A DNA stretch of 64,000 bases from the NCBI RefSeq assembly GCF_030123105.1, contig NZ_CP126095.1, forward strand, positions 4,836,001 to 4,900,000, written 5' to 3'. The stretch comes from Paenibacillus sp. G2S3. Lineage in GTDB: Bacteria > Bacillota > Bacilli > Paenibacillales > Paenibacillaceae. Position numbers and translations under genes: made by a program. Below, piece after piece: positions 39,243 to 47,768 of the stretch; position 1 is the stretch's first letter; each line of letters begins with the position of its first letter. Below the pieces are notes generated by a model. That model was given only the letters and a program-made list of their open reading frames with translations, ran no database searches and had not been told where the DNA came from.

Positions 39243-39279
39243 TGTGATTGCAGTCACTTTAATTGTGAATATTTTCACA
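39243..39279 (-). promoter_or_regulatory. two Fnr-type operators before nirB
   Basis: TGTGATTGCAGTCACT at 39243-39258 has one mismatch to TGTGA-N6-TCACA, and TGTGAATATTTTCACA at 39264-39279 is a perfect match. Their centres are 21 bases apart, two helical turns, so two dimers could bind the same face. Confidence 0.8.
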
Positions 39280-39318
39280 CTTTAATGTACTGATAATTGT
39301 TAGATATCTTTTCCACAT

Positions 39319-39363
39319 AAAAAGCCAGATCAACGATTCTGAACAACCGTTGATCTGGCTTAA
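39319..39363 (-). terminator. intrinsic terminator after the DUF4430-like lipoprotein
   Basis: On the minus strand AAGCCAGATCAACG pairs perfectly with CGTTGATCTGGCTT, followed by TTT. Confidence 0.88.
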
Positions 39364-39374
39364 TGTACGATTTT

Positions 39375-40085
39375 TTAGCGTAAAGTCAATAAAATCTCCA
39401 ATTCATCTTGAGCCCTGAGCTTCATATCCATTCCATCATCGAGCAATTGCTTTCCGTTCACCTTCAACTTCCATTCTTCATTACTAAGAGGGGTATAATC
39501 GTTGACGGAAAGCACCTTTTTATTGTCATCGGCCAACTGTACCCTACTACAGCTTTTGAGCAAATCTCTTACAGTTGAATCCTCTTTAAATAACATAATA
39601 TGCGTATGATGCAAGTCTACTTCTACACTTCCACCGTTCAAAGTCAGCCTTACAGTTTGAAGTGGTGCTTGATGGTCCTTCGACTTCGCAGTGAAGACTA
39701 GCTGTGAATCATACCCTACAGTATTATTCCAATCCGCATTCCCAATGATTTGGCCACCCATCTGAAGCTCCCAAACCATCCCCGACTCTAGCGAAAAATC
39801 CTTTACCGAAAGAATGCTTGAATTATCTTCAGCAAATGTGGCAATATTACTACCTTTCAGTAGCTCCATGATCGATATTCCATTTCTATAACTCCCACTA
39901 AGTGACCTATCCGCTGGTTTGGTAAGCAGTTCATGATCTCCAACCCTTATCGATATTGTCGGTCCCTCTGATCCTGCCGCACCATTATTAGCATTACTAT
40001 TGCCGTCATTGTTAGTAGAGCATCCACCTATTATGAATACGATGACTAATCCTAGCATCAATTTCCACAAAGATCTTATGGGCAT
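39375..40085 (-). CDS. lipoprotein with two repeated beta-grasp-like (DUF4430-like) domains
   Basis: Exported lipoprotein of 236 residues, anchored through Cys22 (IIGGCST). An Asn/Gly-rich linker is followed by two copies of one domain. The copies share the landmarks (I/V)xxLLK ... (D/N)xxxxLSVxD(F/Y), then W-(E/K)-L-(Q/K)-(M/V)-(G/N)-G-(Q/K), and finish (Q/E)L(V/E)(F/I). This layout resembles the DUF4430/transcobalamin-C-like family seen in surface proteins that may bind small ligands; that assignment is tentative. It has its own terminator. Function unknown. Confidence 0.75.
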   Translation of the reverse strand: MPIRSLWKLMLGLVIVFIIGGCSTNNDGNSNANNGAAGSEGPTISIRVGDHELLTKPADRSLSGSYRNGISIMELLKGSNIATFAEDNSSILSVKDFSLESGMVWELQMGGQIIGNADWNNTVGYDSQLVFTAKSKDHQAPLQTVRLTLNGGSVEVDLHHTHIMLFKEDSTVRDLLKSCSRVQLADDNKKVLSVNDYTPLSNEEWKLKVNGKQLLDDGMDMKLRAQDELEILLTLR

Positions 40086-40295
40086 CCTGGCACCGCCTTG
40101 TCCCGCCTAATGACCATATAGCGTCTTAGGCTTGTAAAGTTATGTATACTGTCTTTTTAAGAATAACTTAAACAAGCCTTGTTCTCAAATAAGTAATCTT
40201 TATCCCCTCTTTTTGCTGATTCGCCGTCATCTCATAGTCATTTCTTCACCTTTTCAATGGAGTTTGACCACATTTCTTTACATTCTATAATTCCC

Positions 40296-40322
40296 TATAA
40301 AAAAAGCCCCCTAAGGGACTCT
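40296..40322 (-). terminator. intrinsic terminator after ric
   Basis: On the minus strand AGTCCC pairs with GGGGCT around a short loop, followed by seven T residues. It lies just past the ric stop. Confidence 0.75.
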
Positions 40323-40339
40323 TTAGAACTCTATAAGCT

Positions 40340-41089
40340 TTACTGAAACCTAGGGAACAATATATTATTTTCCAGATGTACATGCTCAAAAGTCATACTC
40401 TCCAGCTCTTCCAGCCGGGCATATGTCAATCGATAGGTTGTGCAAGCATGCGCCGGTGGAGTGAAATCATCTGTAATGCTACGTATTTTTCTCAAAACAT
40501 CGCCTGCACCATCATGTTCGCTCTCCAGCTCAGACAATGACACGCGGAGTGCTGTCAGACCTCCTTCACTAGGATTAGCAGTGTATGTCAACAGCTTAGG
40601 AAACTCATCTTTTTCTTCTTTAGCCGTATGCTCAAGCAAATCTTCCTTAAGTGTGTTGAACAAATTATATAACTCCACCAAATGGGGGGAATCCCCGCCA
40701 TGCACTCGATACACCTTAGTTACATTTTGGCTAATGAGGGGTAGCTCTTCACGCAGATAACGGTGATGTTTGTTTATGATATGGTCAATTAACTCTTCTG
40801 AAGGTGCGGTATTCCAAGCGATTTCCTCCTGGGGGACCGGATATTCTTCGAACAGCTTGTTAAGATCACTGATGATTATCTCTTGATCCAGTCCACGCTC
40901 AGTAGCTGCTTCAGCAAGAGGCTTAGCTCCACCGCAACAGAAATCAATCCGTTTTGCTTTAAAATAATCTGCCGCTTTAGGGAACTCCAATACAATATCC
41001 CTCACCAGTGCTTCTGGGGTAAACCCAGCCTGTACCGATTGTGCTTGCTTCGAATCCGAAATTCTATCATTAAGTTGTTTGGTTTCCAT
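40340..41089 (-). CDS. ric: iron-sulfur cluster repair di-iron protein (Ric/ScdA/YtfE)
   Basis: Repairs Fe-S clusters damaged by nitric oxide or oxidants, 249 residues. The N-terminal ScdA domain contains FPKAADYFKAKRIDFCCGG with Cys51-Cys52. The hemerythrin-like di-iron domain follows with ligands in IINKHHRYLREELP, YRVHGGDSPHL, HTAKEEKDEFP, ESEHDGAGDVL and HVHLENNILFP. The start is set at 41089, seven bases after AGGAGG. It sits close to the nitrite reductase genes, where NO stress is expected. A degenerate Fnr-like sequence lies about 90 bases upstream. Confidence 0.95.
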   Translation of the reverse strand: METKQLNDRISDSKQAQSVQAGFTPEALVRDIVLEFPKAADYFKAKRIDFCCGGAKPLAEAATERGLDQEIIISDLNKLFEEYPVPQEEIAWNTAPSEELIDHIINKHHRYLREELPLISQNVTKVYRVHGGDSPHLVELYNLFNTLKEDLLEHTAKEEKDEFPKLLTYTANPSEGGLTALRVSLSELESEHDGAGDVLRKIRSITDDFTPPAHACTTYRLTYARLEELESMTFEHVHLENNILFPRFQ

Positions 41090-41173
41090 TATAGCTCCTC
41101 CTTGGGTTATGGGATTAGGTTCTGAATAAATCTTATCCACCTGTTCACCTTAACTCTGAAAGGAACTCTGACT

Positions 41174-41189
41174 TGTGATTGTACGCACG
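41174..41189 (-). promoter_or_regulatory. degenerate Fnr-like sequence before ric
   Basis: TGTGATTGTACGCACG has a perfect left half and a 3-of-5 right half compared with TGTGA-N6-TCACA. It is suggestive only because of the neighbouring Fnr-type sites. Confidence 0.3.
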
Positions 41190-41266
41190 GAAATTGTATC
41201 TTATTTTTGAACGAAATTGAGAAAGGAATACAGTATCAGGATAGATATACGTGCAAAAATAAACGC

Positions 41267-41299
41267 AAAAAAGCACCTTTACCTACAAAGGTGCTTTTA
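41267..41299 (-). terminator. intrinsic terminator after the cysteine-cluster protein
   Basis: On the minus strand AAAGCACCTTT pairs with AAAGGTGCTTT across a short loop, followed by T residues. It may also serve the plus strand. Confidence 0.85.
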
Positions 41300-41313
41300 T
41301 CATTCAACTCTCT

Positions 41314-42045
41314 TTATTGCACATAAGCCTGCATATAGGTCCGCTGTCCCTTCGAATCCTTTAAATAAGGTCCCAAACCGGCAAATCGGGAGTGATCCAT
41401 ATAGACACCGGTCATCCATCTGCCTTCCTTCAAGCCGCCATTCCATTTGAGGACAAGATCAGGTGCTGAAATCCATTCCTGAAAGACACGTATATTCTGG
41501 TCTTTGTATTCTTTACATGGCTTAGACCGCTCAATCAGGTGAAAATCGTTAAGATAAGTTGGAACGAAATAAGAGGATATCGTATGCAAATCATCATCGT
41601 CAAAAAAAGGCTCGTCACCTAAAAACGGTTTGAATAATACGGTATTCTCGTACATGGACCAAATTAAAGCTTGAAGTACCATACTCTGGCGAATGCCGTT
41701 ATGAAACTTATATTGTCGCCCATGATTCGCCGCATTTTCATCTTGAAGAGGTTCCGTAGACTCCAGACAGTGCCGTTCACAGCCGATACATTTCCAGCCC
41801 GTCGGACTTTGAATCCATTTTTGGAAAATAGTTCCGCTATCATTGTTCCCTTTGTAGAGTGAAGAGATAATGCTGTAAGGCACGCCAATCCATGCATCCC
41901 ATAAGGAATCAGGAAGATGGCTATGCAGCATGAACAACGTCTTGTCATAGATGAGCTGTACCTTGATAGAAGCGTTCTCTAGCTCAGCAACATCCTTTTT
42001 TCCATACGTTATTTCCCGGGAAAACAGGGTCGTCTTCGTCTTCAT
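41314..42045 (-). CDS. unrecognised cytoplasmic protein with a C-x2-C-x3-C cluster
   Basis: A 243-residue protein that I cannot assign to a family. It has no signal peptide or membrane segment. Notable is WKCIGCERHCLES, three cysteines within eight residues, followed by a histidine-rich helix (NHGRQYKFHNGIRQSM). This could bind zinc or an Fe-S cluster. The rest is rich in aromatic residues (SMYENTVLFKPFLGDEPFFDDDD). AGGAGG lies eight bases before the ATG, so it is a well-translated real gene. It stands alone with its own terminator. Confidence 0.75.
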   Translation of the reverse strand: MKTKTTLFSREITYGKKDVAELENASIKVQLIYDKTLFMLHSHLPDSLWDAWIGVPYSIISSLYKGNNDSGTIFQKWIQSPTGWKCIGCERHCLESTEPLQDENAANHGRQYKFHNGIRQSMVLQALIWSMYENTVLFKPFLGDEPFFDDDDLHTISSYFVPTYLNDFHLIERSKPCKEYKDQNIRVFQEWISAPDLVLKWNGGLKEGRWMTGVYMDHSRFAGLGPYLKDSKGQRTYMQAYVQ

Positions 42046-42242
42046 CTCCCTCGCCTCCTAATAGTTTTGCTATGCCTGTACTCCAGCTGAGTAGATTTGA
42101 GCAAAAACCAATACGCGAGCGCTTCCATTTAAGGATCATACAATGTTTTTCTATTATATTACAATTATTTTTAAACTGTGCAAGTTTTTTTCAAGCATAA
42201 AGGATTGGAACAAAGCTGTCACTGTCTAATATTTAGAAATTG

Positions 42243-42277
42243 AAAAGCCCCTTTTCCACCATTCCGGAAAAAGGGCC
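42243..42277 (-). terminator. intrinsic terminator after the YodB-like regulator
   Basis: On the minus strand GCCCTTTTTCC pairs with GGAAAAGGGGC, followed by TTTTC. It lies about 20 bases past the stop. Confidence 0.82.
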
Positions 42278-42295
42278 ACAACATTACTGTGATTT

Positions 42296-42613
42296 TTAGT
42301 CTACCCAGCTCTCAGCCCAAGACTGAATCTGCTGCATAACAGGCTGCAACGCACGGCCTTTGTCTGTTAATTCGTACTCAATACGTACGGGTGTTTCTGG
42401 GTATACATGTCTAACGAGGATACCCTCACCTTCCAAATCCTTCATCCGCTCGGACAGCATCTTATCGCTCATTGAAGGAATGAGGCCGGAGATATCTTTA
42501 AACCGCTTCGGTCCACTCATCAATGTCTGAATAATAAGTCCATTCCAACGTTTGCCTAAGAAAGAGAAGGCTGTCTCAAATCTGGGACACATCGCAAATT
42601 GATGTTCTTCCAT
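42296..42613 (-). CDS. HxlR/MarR-type redox regulator, YodB/CatR-like
   Basis: Winged-helix repressor of 105 residues. The pattern CPRFETAFSFLGKRWNGLII, then GPKRFKDISGLIPSMSDKML, closely follows B. subtilis YodB, whose single N-terminal cysteine senses quinones and diamide. The equivalent here is Cys9 in FAMCPRFE. The start is the ATG at 42613; an upstream GTG is in frame but lies within the ribosome binding region. Targets are not obvious nearby; YodB-type repressors usually control quinone reductases or nitroreductases and often themselves. Confidence 0.88.
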   Translation of the reverse strand: MEEHQFAMCPRFETAFSFLGKRWNGLIIQTLMSGPKRFKDISGLIPSMSDKMLSERMKDLEGEGILVRHVYPETPVRIEYELTDKGRALQPVMQQIQSWAESWVD

Positions 42614-42737
42614 TGTTCTCACCTCTCACTAGCGAAACTTACTATTAGTTAGTATATATAATATTAACACATTTTAACCATGATGAACATCGTTTACCGA
42701 AAAAAGTTCATCTGACTCTATTATTATATCCCCAATG

Positions 42738-43061
42738 TCAATCCCCCACAGGTCCTTTAGATCCCCTTTGAGCAATCGCTTCAGTTACGATTTGTGCCAA
42801 GTCATCATTTCCAAATAAAGAAAGTACACCTAGAACGGTGTCATCGGAAATGTCCCCCGCTTCCTCCGCAGAAACCGTGAGGGTAAGCGCATGACGCAAG
42901 GCTTCATTCCCTTCCTGCTGCGGATAAGCCTGCAAGTATAGAGCATGTGGATCGAGTCCATTATTTACACACCACTGAGCGAATACAAGAATCATCATCT
43001 CTTCTTCGCGCTTATAGCTTTCGATGATCTGTTCCTCCACTAATTTACGGTTATCCTCCAT
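42738..43061 (-). CDS. small acidic protein of unknown function
   Basis: A 107-residue cytoplasmic protein, helical and acidic, with no motif that I recognise. AAGGAG lies eight bases before the ATG at 43061; the longer open frame would overlap the oxidoreductase gene by 56 bases and has no ribosome binding site. It follows that gene by 25 bases, so the two are probably co-transcribed. Confidence 0.75.
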   Translation of the reverse strand: MEDNRKLVEEQIIESYKREEEMMILVFAQWCVNNGLDPHALYLQAYPQQEGNEALRHALTLTVSAEEAGDISDDTVLGVLSLFGNDDLAQIVTEAIAQRGSKGPVGD

Positions 43062-43086
43062 ATATTCTTCTCCTTTCTCAGAGACC

Positions 43087-44022
43087 TCATTCAGTAAGCT
43101 GTGCCGCCAGCATATGACTAGGCAGTACCGCTGAAGCAGCAATGCTGCATTTCTCCGGTGTATTTATGTTGCTTAGAAAATCGTTCACCACTCCACTAAA
43201 ACCTCTTCTATCCAGCACAGTATCCCAGCTTCCAAAGCTTTGAATATGCGGTAAGGCATCCTTTTCATAAAGAATGGCCTTGTCCAGATCCACTACTTCC
43301 ACCGATCTGCCATTTCCGTGCAGCTCAAGCTTCTCCAGATTCACTCCAGCTTGACGAACCATGCTGTACATCCCTACTGCGCTATGATTCCAGCCCAACA
43401 TTCCAGATGCCTGTAGTAGACGACCTTCTCCACTAGAGTGAAGATGACTACGAAGCAGTTCATAATGATCTCCGCACAACCACAACAGCAGGTCAAGCAG
43501 ATGGATCAGATCATCATGCACGGTTTCGCGGGTGCTGCCTGTTTGTAGCTTCGTTCGATGTTTAATCGCATTACAATGGCTAATTCCACCGACTTCCTCA
43601 AGCCATTGCTTGGCGGTGACATACATAGGGGCAAAACGTCGATTAAAGCCCACTCCTAGTAAAAGCCCTTTATCTTGTGCTAGCTCCGCCATCCTTCTGG
43701 ACTCTTCAAGATCATAGGAAAGTGGCTTATCTACATATACCGAAATCCCACGTTCGAGACATTTTGTTACTATATCATAATGAGTAGTCGTTGGGCTATG
43801 TACAAATACTGCATCCAGATCCCAAGAAAATAGTTCTTCCAAATTCGTTGTCCCTTTAGGAAAACGGTAGGTATGAACGGCTTGCTCCACCGTTGTCGGT
43901 GAATGACTAAGAACACCAACTACCTCTGCATGATCATGCTGAGAGAGCAGTGGCAAATATACTTTGCGGGCGATATTGCCGATTCCTACTATGGCGACTC
44001 TTTTACGTTCAGGTGCAATCAC
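43087..44022 (-). CDS. Gfo/Idh/MocA-family NAD(P)-dependent oxidoreductase
   Basis: 311 residues. The Rossmann fold starts with VAIVGIGNIARKVYLPLL, and the family EKP-like motif appears as VYVDKPLSYDLEES. A substrate-binding beta-sheet domain follows with HDDLIHLLDLLLWL, which holds the usual catalytic histidine region. It resembles the MviM/YceM subgroup of this family. The start is a GTG at 44022 with AGGGGG eight bases upstream. The substrate is not evident; a sugar, inositol or amino-sugar derivative would be typical. Confidence 0.85.
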   Translation of the reverse strand: MIAPERKRVAIVGIGNIARKVYLPLLSQHDHAEVVGVLSHSPTTVEQAVHTYRFPKGTTNLEELFSWDLDAVFVHSPTTTHYDIVTKCLERGISVYVDKPLSYDLEESRRMAELAQDKGLLLGVGFNRRFAPMYVTAKQWLEEVGGISHCNAIKHRTKLQTGSTRETVHDDLIHLLDLLLWLCGDHYELLRSHLHSSGEGRLLQASGMLGWNHSAVGMYSMVRQAGVNLEKLELHGNGRSVEVVDLDKAILYEKDALPHIQSFGSWDTVLDRRGFSGVVNDFLSNINTPEKCSIAASAVLPSHMLAAQLTE

Positions 44023-44188
44023 TGATCTTTCCCCCTCTTATACACTTCAATAACTCGTACTTTTCTCTTTGTTCTCTACAAATGCTATTATACCTGCTTC
44101 TCATTCTCTGACAATTGATCTTTACTTCAATATTTATTCTTTATCCCGTATGATGAGATGAATGAATGGAAGAAGGGGCATATTATCT

Positions 44189-44809
44189 ATGAAGAAATGG
44201 TTCTCGATTATTCTTTATGTTTCGGGTACAATCCTTGCGTTTATCTACAGATATGACATCCTAAGCTGGATGAAAGAGGATCATAATCTTTTCAGTTCTA
44301 TAGGGATCGCAACTTTACTTGCTTTGTTTCCAGTTGTTCCTTATAAAGCTGTCATCGGATTCTTCGGTTATGCATACGGAAGTTTAGCGGGTGCCTTGAT
44401 TTGCTGGCTAGCTACAAATTTGGCTGCCGCAATCCTTTTTGGCGTTGTGAAGTACTTATTTCAAAACCAAGCGAGAGCTTATTTAGCCTCTATTCCCGCA
44501 CTCGAAAAGTTCACAGTAGGCATTGAGCGGCGACCTTTCGCTTCGATTGTCCTAGCACGACTCGTGCCTATCATTCCCCAAACAGCGGTTAACATCTACG
44601 CTGGAGCTGCTGGTCTGCCTTTTTGGAGCTATATTGCAGCTTCCGGCATAGGAAAAATACCGGGGATTGCATTATACGCTTTCCTCGGGGATCATCTGTT
44701 CCAGGACCCTGTAAGTACGATTATTGCCATCATCGCCTATGTCGCTGTGCTAATTATCGCTGGACTAAGCTTGCGTCCGCGCTCTCAAGAAGCGAAGAAT
44801 AGCCGATAG
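44189..44809 (+). CDS. TVP38/TMEM64-family membrane protein (DedA superfamily)
   Basis: 206 residues with four to six membrane segments. The SNARE-associated/VTT domain core is visible: FPVVPYKAVIGFFGYAYG, then LARLVPIIPQTAVNIYAGAAG and a final helix. Members of this superfamily move lipids, including polyprenyl-phosphate carriers, across membranes. The start is set at 44189 with AAGGGG ten bases upstream. It stands alone, divergent from the oxidoreductase. A second DedA protein is encoded at 51.6 kb. Confidence 0.85.
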   Translation: MKKWFSIILYVSGTILAFIYRYDILSWMKEDHNLFSSIGIATLLALFPVVPYKAVIGFFGYAYGSLAGALICWLATNLAAAILFGVVKYLFQNQARAYLASIPALEKFTVGIERRPFASIVLARLVPIIPQTAVNIYAGAAGLPFWSYIAASGIGKIPGIALYAFLGDHLFQDPVSTIIAIIAYVAVLIIAGLSLRPRSQEAKNSR

Positions 44810-44908
44810 CGAAAGAACTTATCGATTACAAACTGGCAGGCAGTTAGTATTTGCTTTATAATTAAATTGTGATCTATTTAATTGCATTATGTGAATGGAG
44901 GGATATCA

Positions 44909-45895
44909 ATGAGTGAACATCAGACTAACCATATAAGTACCAAGACAGAAAAAGCAACCTTTGCAGGTGGATGCTTCTGGTGCATGGTCTCGCCGTTCGA
45001 AGAATTGCCAGGTATCATTAGTGTCGTCTCTGGCTATACCGGCGGTCATACAGTGAACCCAACCTATGAAGAGGTTTGTTCTGAAACGACAGGACATGTT
45101 GAAGCTGTACAAATTACGTTCAACCCAGATATTTTCCCTTATAGTAAGTTACTTGAGCTGTTCTGGCAGCAAATTGACCCTACCGACGCAGGTGGACAAT
45201 TCCATGATCGCGGGACTTCTTACGGAACAGCAATCTTTACCCATTCGGAGGAACAAAAAGAACAAGCAGAAGCTTCCAAGGCAGCTCTGCAAGCAAGCGG
45301 TCGGTTCTCTAGTCCGATCGTAACCCCGATTCTCCCGGCAGCCACCTTCTATCCTGCCGAAGAATATCATCAAGGTTACCATCATAAGAATCCAGGCCAC
45401 TACAAACGGTATCGCAAAGGTTCTGGCCGAGAGGATTTTATCGAAACCCACTGGACACATAAAGAGGACAAACAAAGTTTGAAAGAACGTTTAACCCCTC
45501 TTCAATATGAAGTCACTCAGAACAGTGCAACAGAATCTCCTTTCCGGAATGATTTTTGGGATCACCATGGAGATGGTATTTATGTAGACATCGTATCTGG
45601 CGAACCGTTATTCAGCTCGCAGGATAAATACGATTCCGGTTGCGGCTGGCCAAGCTTCACTCGTCCGATCCGGGACTACGCTGTGAAGGAAAAGACGGAT
45701 CTCAGCCATTTGATGGTTCGGACAGAAGTGCGCAGCAAAGTAGCGGATTCCCATCTAGGGCATGTCTTCGACGATGGTCCCGGAGAAAACGGCCTGCGCT
45801 ATTGCATAAATTCAGCGGCGCTACGTTTTATTCCGAAAGAGGATTTAGAGAAGGAAGGCTATGGGGAGTATCGCGTACTCTTTCAGCCTGCCTAA
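44909..45895 (+). CDS. msrAB: fused peptide methionine sulfoxide reductase MsrA-MsrB
   Basis: Repairs both stereoisomers of oxidised methionine in proteins. The N-terminal MsrA domain has catalytic Cys22 in GGCFWC and the family run [11 protein letters not shown] (about residues 148-158). The C-terminal MsrB domain has [23 protein letters not shown] and catalytic Cys299 in [11 protein letters not shown]. The zinc-binding CxxC pairs of some MsrB proteins are not seen. No signal peptide is present. GGAGGG lies six bases before the chosen ATG; the in-frame ATG at 44882 has no ribosome binding site. The length of 328 is normal for the fusion. Confidence 0.96.
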   Translation: MSEHQTNHISTKTEKATFAGGCFWCMVSPFEELPGIISVVSGYTGGHTVNPTYEEVCSETTGHVEAVQITFNPDIFPYSKLLELFWQQIDPTDAGGQFHDRGTSYGTAIFTHSEEQKEQAEASKAALQASGRFSSPIVTPILPAATFYPAEEYHQGYHHKNPGHYKRYRKGSGREDFIETHWTHKEDKQSLKERLTPLQYEVTQNSATESPFRNDFWDHHGDGIYVDIVSGEPLFSSQDKYDSGCGWPSFTRPIRDYAVKEKTDLSHLMVRTEVRSKVADSHLGHVFDDGPGENGLRYCINSAALRFIPKEDLEKEGYGEYRVLFQPA

Positions 45896-45914
45896 ATATC
45901 AATCCTAAACACAC

Positions 45915-45959
45915 AAAGAAACGGTTGTCGTCCTTTTAGGATGACAACCGTTTTTCTTT
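45915..45959. terminator. bidirectional terminator between msrAB and the DUF4349 lipoprotein
   Basis: AAACGGTTGTCGTCC pairs with GGATGACAACCGTTT across a TTTTA loop (one G-T pair). T-runs occur on both strands, so it can serve both convergent genes. Confidence 0.9.
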
Positions 45960-45966
45960 ATTAGGG

Positions 45967-47097
45967 CTATTCTTTCTTTGAGTCCTCTGAGTCCTCACTT
46001 ACCTTTAGATCTTCTTCTGAAATTTCCTTCTTAGGCTCTGTTGCTGCAGGGATGACTTGCTCACTGTTCATTTCTTTATTTCGCTGACGAATCCGCTGGG
46101 CCTGCTGCTCCCGACGCTCGCGTATATTTTTACGGGAAACTAATACAATAGCTAAAATAATGGCAGCCCCGATAAGTATCGGTAACGCTCCTGCAAGGAT
46201 AACGACAATCCACTGAAACATCACAGATAATGCATTTAAGCTTCCATTTAGAGCATCTGAAGCACGTTCCAGTAACGGCCCTTGCTCCTCCTTCTCCTTC
46301 ACAGCAATGCTTTCATCTGTCTGATACACTCTCAGTTCTACCGTAGAGAAGGATACATTCTGATTGATATAACGCATTCTGCCTTTAATCTGCTCAATGC
46401 TTTCCTGAATCGAACCAAGCTCGTTCGCGAAGGCGACCAGATCAGTGGATTTCGTTGCTTTTTTCATAAATTCTGTATATTGTGCTTCCATTAGCTGCTT
46501 TGCTTTCAAACGCGACTCCAGATCAACATACTCTTCAGAGACATCCTGACCTTGAATGCTGCGCTGTAGAGATTCGTGTTTTACTTGTTCCAATTTATTC
46601 AGAAAAGGTGAGAACCCAGAGGCAGGCACCTTAAGGATAAACGTTCCACCTTGCTCGTACTGCGACATGTTTTCATTAAATTCAATAATATATCCATTAG
46701 CCATAGTTACTAAATTACGTATTTCAGTCTGTGCTTTTCCATAGTCTTCTACTTCCATATTAAGATTCGCTTTATAGATTAGCTTCTTGTTCAAACCTGC
46801 TACTACATCACTACCAGTAAATCCTGCACTTGCTTGAACTGTATTTTCTGATGTGGAACCCTTTACAGCCAAGTTCTCGCTGCCACCTGCTTCTATCTCA
46901 GGCGCTGCCGCGGTACTTTGATCCGCAGATGAGGCTATCGAGTTTTGCGATTGTACCTCTGCTGCTGCCTCATTACTCATACTACCATTTTGTTTTGCCG
47001 AACTATCTGCCGCTGAATTCCTATCCGCTGAGCCACAACCCGCCAAGATTACCGCAAGAATTAATAAACATAAGTAATGCAGACCCCATTTGCGCAT
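45967..47097 (-). CDS. DUF4349-domain lipoprotein with coiled coil and C-terminal membrane helix
   Basis: Envelope protein of 376 residues. The lipobox Cys is near residue 21 (VILAGCGS). A Ser/Ala/Gln-rich linker is followed by the DUF4349 domain (about 115-300): KLIYKANLNMEVEDYGKAQTEI, then FILKVPASGFSPFLNKLEQV. A coiled-coil segment follows (LAFANELGSIQESIEQIKGRM region). A membrane helix lies near 300-330, and a charged cytoplasmic tail ends the protein. The start at 47097 is seven bases after GGAGG; the ATG two codons earlier abuts that site. Function unknown. Confidence 0.85.
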   Translation of the reverse strand: MRKWGLHYLCLLILAVILAGCGSADRNSAADSSAKQNGSMSNEAAAEVQSQNSIASSADQSTAAAPEIEAGGSENLAVKGSTSENTVQASAGFTGSDVVAGLNKKLIYKANLNMEVEDYGKAQTEIRNLVTMANGYIIEFNENMSQYEQGGTFILKVPASGFSPFLNKLEQVKHESLQRSIQGQDVSEEYVDLESRLKAKQLMEAQYTEFMKKATKSTDLVAFANELGSIQESIEQIKGRMRYINQNVSFSTVELRVYQTDESIAVKEKEEQGPLLERASDALNGSLNALSVMFQWIVVILAGALPILIGAAIILAIVLVSRKNIRERREQQAQRIRQRNKEMNSEQVIPAATEPKKEISEEDLKVSEDSEDSKKE

Positions 47098-47394
47098 TCT
47101 CATTCCTCCAAAAAATGTAGTAGATACCGCTTGCACGGATCATAATATCGTTACGGAATGTCTTGTTCTAAGCAGATCTCTTCCGTCACTCTTTATTATG
47201 ACGTTCCAAAACTTGGAAGGTTGCACTGAAAAATGGAATTGTTGAACAATTTCTTTAGAATTTTTAAGCATTTTGTTGAATGACATAAACGCCATCTGGT
47301 AGAGAGATGTCTAATAATCAATAGGGACATTTTCAATTATATTTTTATAAAGATTTGCATAATTATATAACATTTCTGTTATTGGATAACCCGT
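47098..47394. other. AT-rich intergenic stretch
   Basis: No gene is supported. It holds the upstream region of the DUF4349 gene and leads to the DUF1540 promoter. Confidence 0.5.
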
Positions 47395-47423
47395 TTGCTT
47401 ACATGCGCTTTATTTGGTACAAT
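47395..47423 (+). promoter_or_regulatory. candidate vegetative promoter of the DUF1540 gene
   Basis: TTGCTT (47395-47400) and TACAAT (47418-47423) are separated by exactly 17 bases. The start point would be near 47430, giving a leader of about 140 bases. Confidence 0.6.
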
Positions 47424-47456
47424 TACGACGTCTAGCCACACAGAAAACACCAAATA

Positions 47457-47533
47457 CCCTCTATTCATAATGAATGAGGGCGCGGCACGGTTCTGTTCGG
47501 ACAAGCTCCACCTTGCTGAACAGAGAATTTTTT
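47457..47533 (+). promoter_or_regulatory. structured leader with terminator-like hairpin before the DUF1540 gene
   Basis: Two structures follow the promoter: the palindrome CCCTCTATTCAT/ATGAATGAGGG (47457-47480) and a hairpin CTGTTC...CAAG/CTTG...GAACAG (47493-47523) followed by AGAATTTTTT. The second looks like an intrinsic terminator 40 bases before the ribosome binding site. A regulated attenuator is possible. It does not match a riboswitch class that I know. Confidence 0.45.
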
Positions 47534-47572
47534 AATGATGCTGTCTATCACTATAAGGGGAGGTGAACCCTC

Positions 47573-47725
47573 ATGGCAAAAGACGTAATTTGCGAAGTTA
47601 ACTCCTGCACCCACTGGGCAGAAGAGAACAAATGCAGTGCTGATTCTATCTTTGTAGCTTTCCACAGCTCCCAAGAACCTACACGTGCAGAAGAAACAGA
47701 TTGCAAGACTTTCGAAAGTAAATAA
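47573..47725 (+). CDS. small cysteine-rich DUF1540 protein
   Basis: A 50-residue protein. Cysteines at 7, 12, 21 and 44 form the DUF1540 pattern (VICEVNSCTHWAEENKC ... DCKTF), suggesting a small metal-binding knuckle. GGAGGTGA, a near-perfect ribosome binding site, lies six bases before the ATG. The family is frequent in spore-forming Firmicutes and is of unknown function. It has its own promoter and terminator, so it is a genuine stand-alone gene despite its size. Confidence 0.85.
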   Translation: MAKDVICEVNSCTHWAEENKCSADSIFVAFHSSQEPTRAEETDCKTFESK

Positions 47726-47736
47726 GGTGATGATTT

Positions 47737-47766
47737 GAAGGGACCCTCCACGGTTCCTTCTTTTCT
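47737..47766 (+). terminator. intrinsic terminator after the DUF1540 gene
   Basis: GAAGGGACC pairs with GGTTCCTTC around a CTCCAC loop (one G-T pair), followed by TTTTC. Confidence 0.82.
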
Positions 47767-47768
47767 TT

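Noticed and set aside
42105..42135. cre site upstream of the cysteine-cluster protein gene
   Set aside because: Only the left half (TGGAAGCGCT) resembles the consensus; the right half does not.
42738..44022. Frameshifted single gene joining the small acidic protein and the oxidoreductase
   Set aside because: Each has its own ribosome binding site and the oxidoreductase is of full family length, so they are two genes in tandem.
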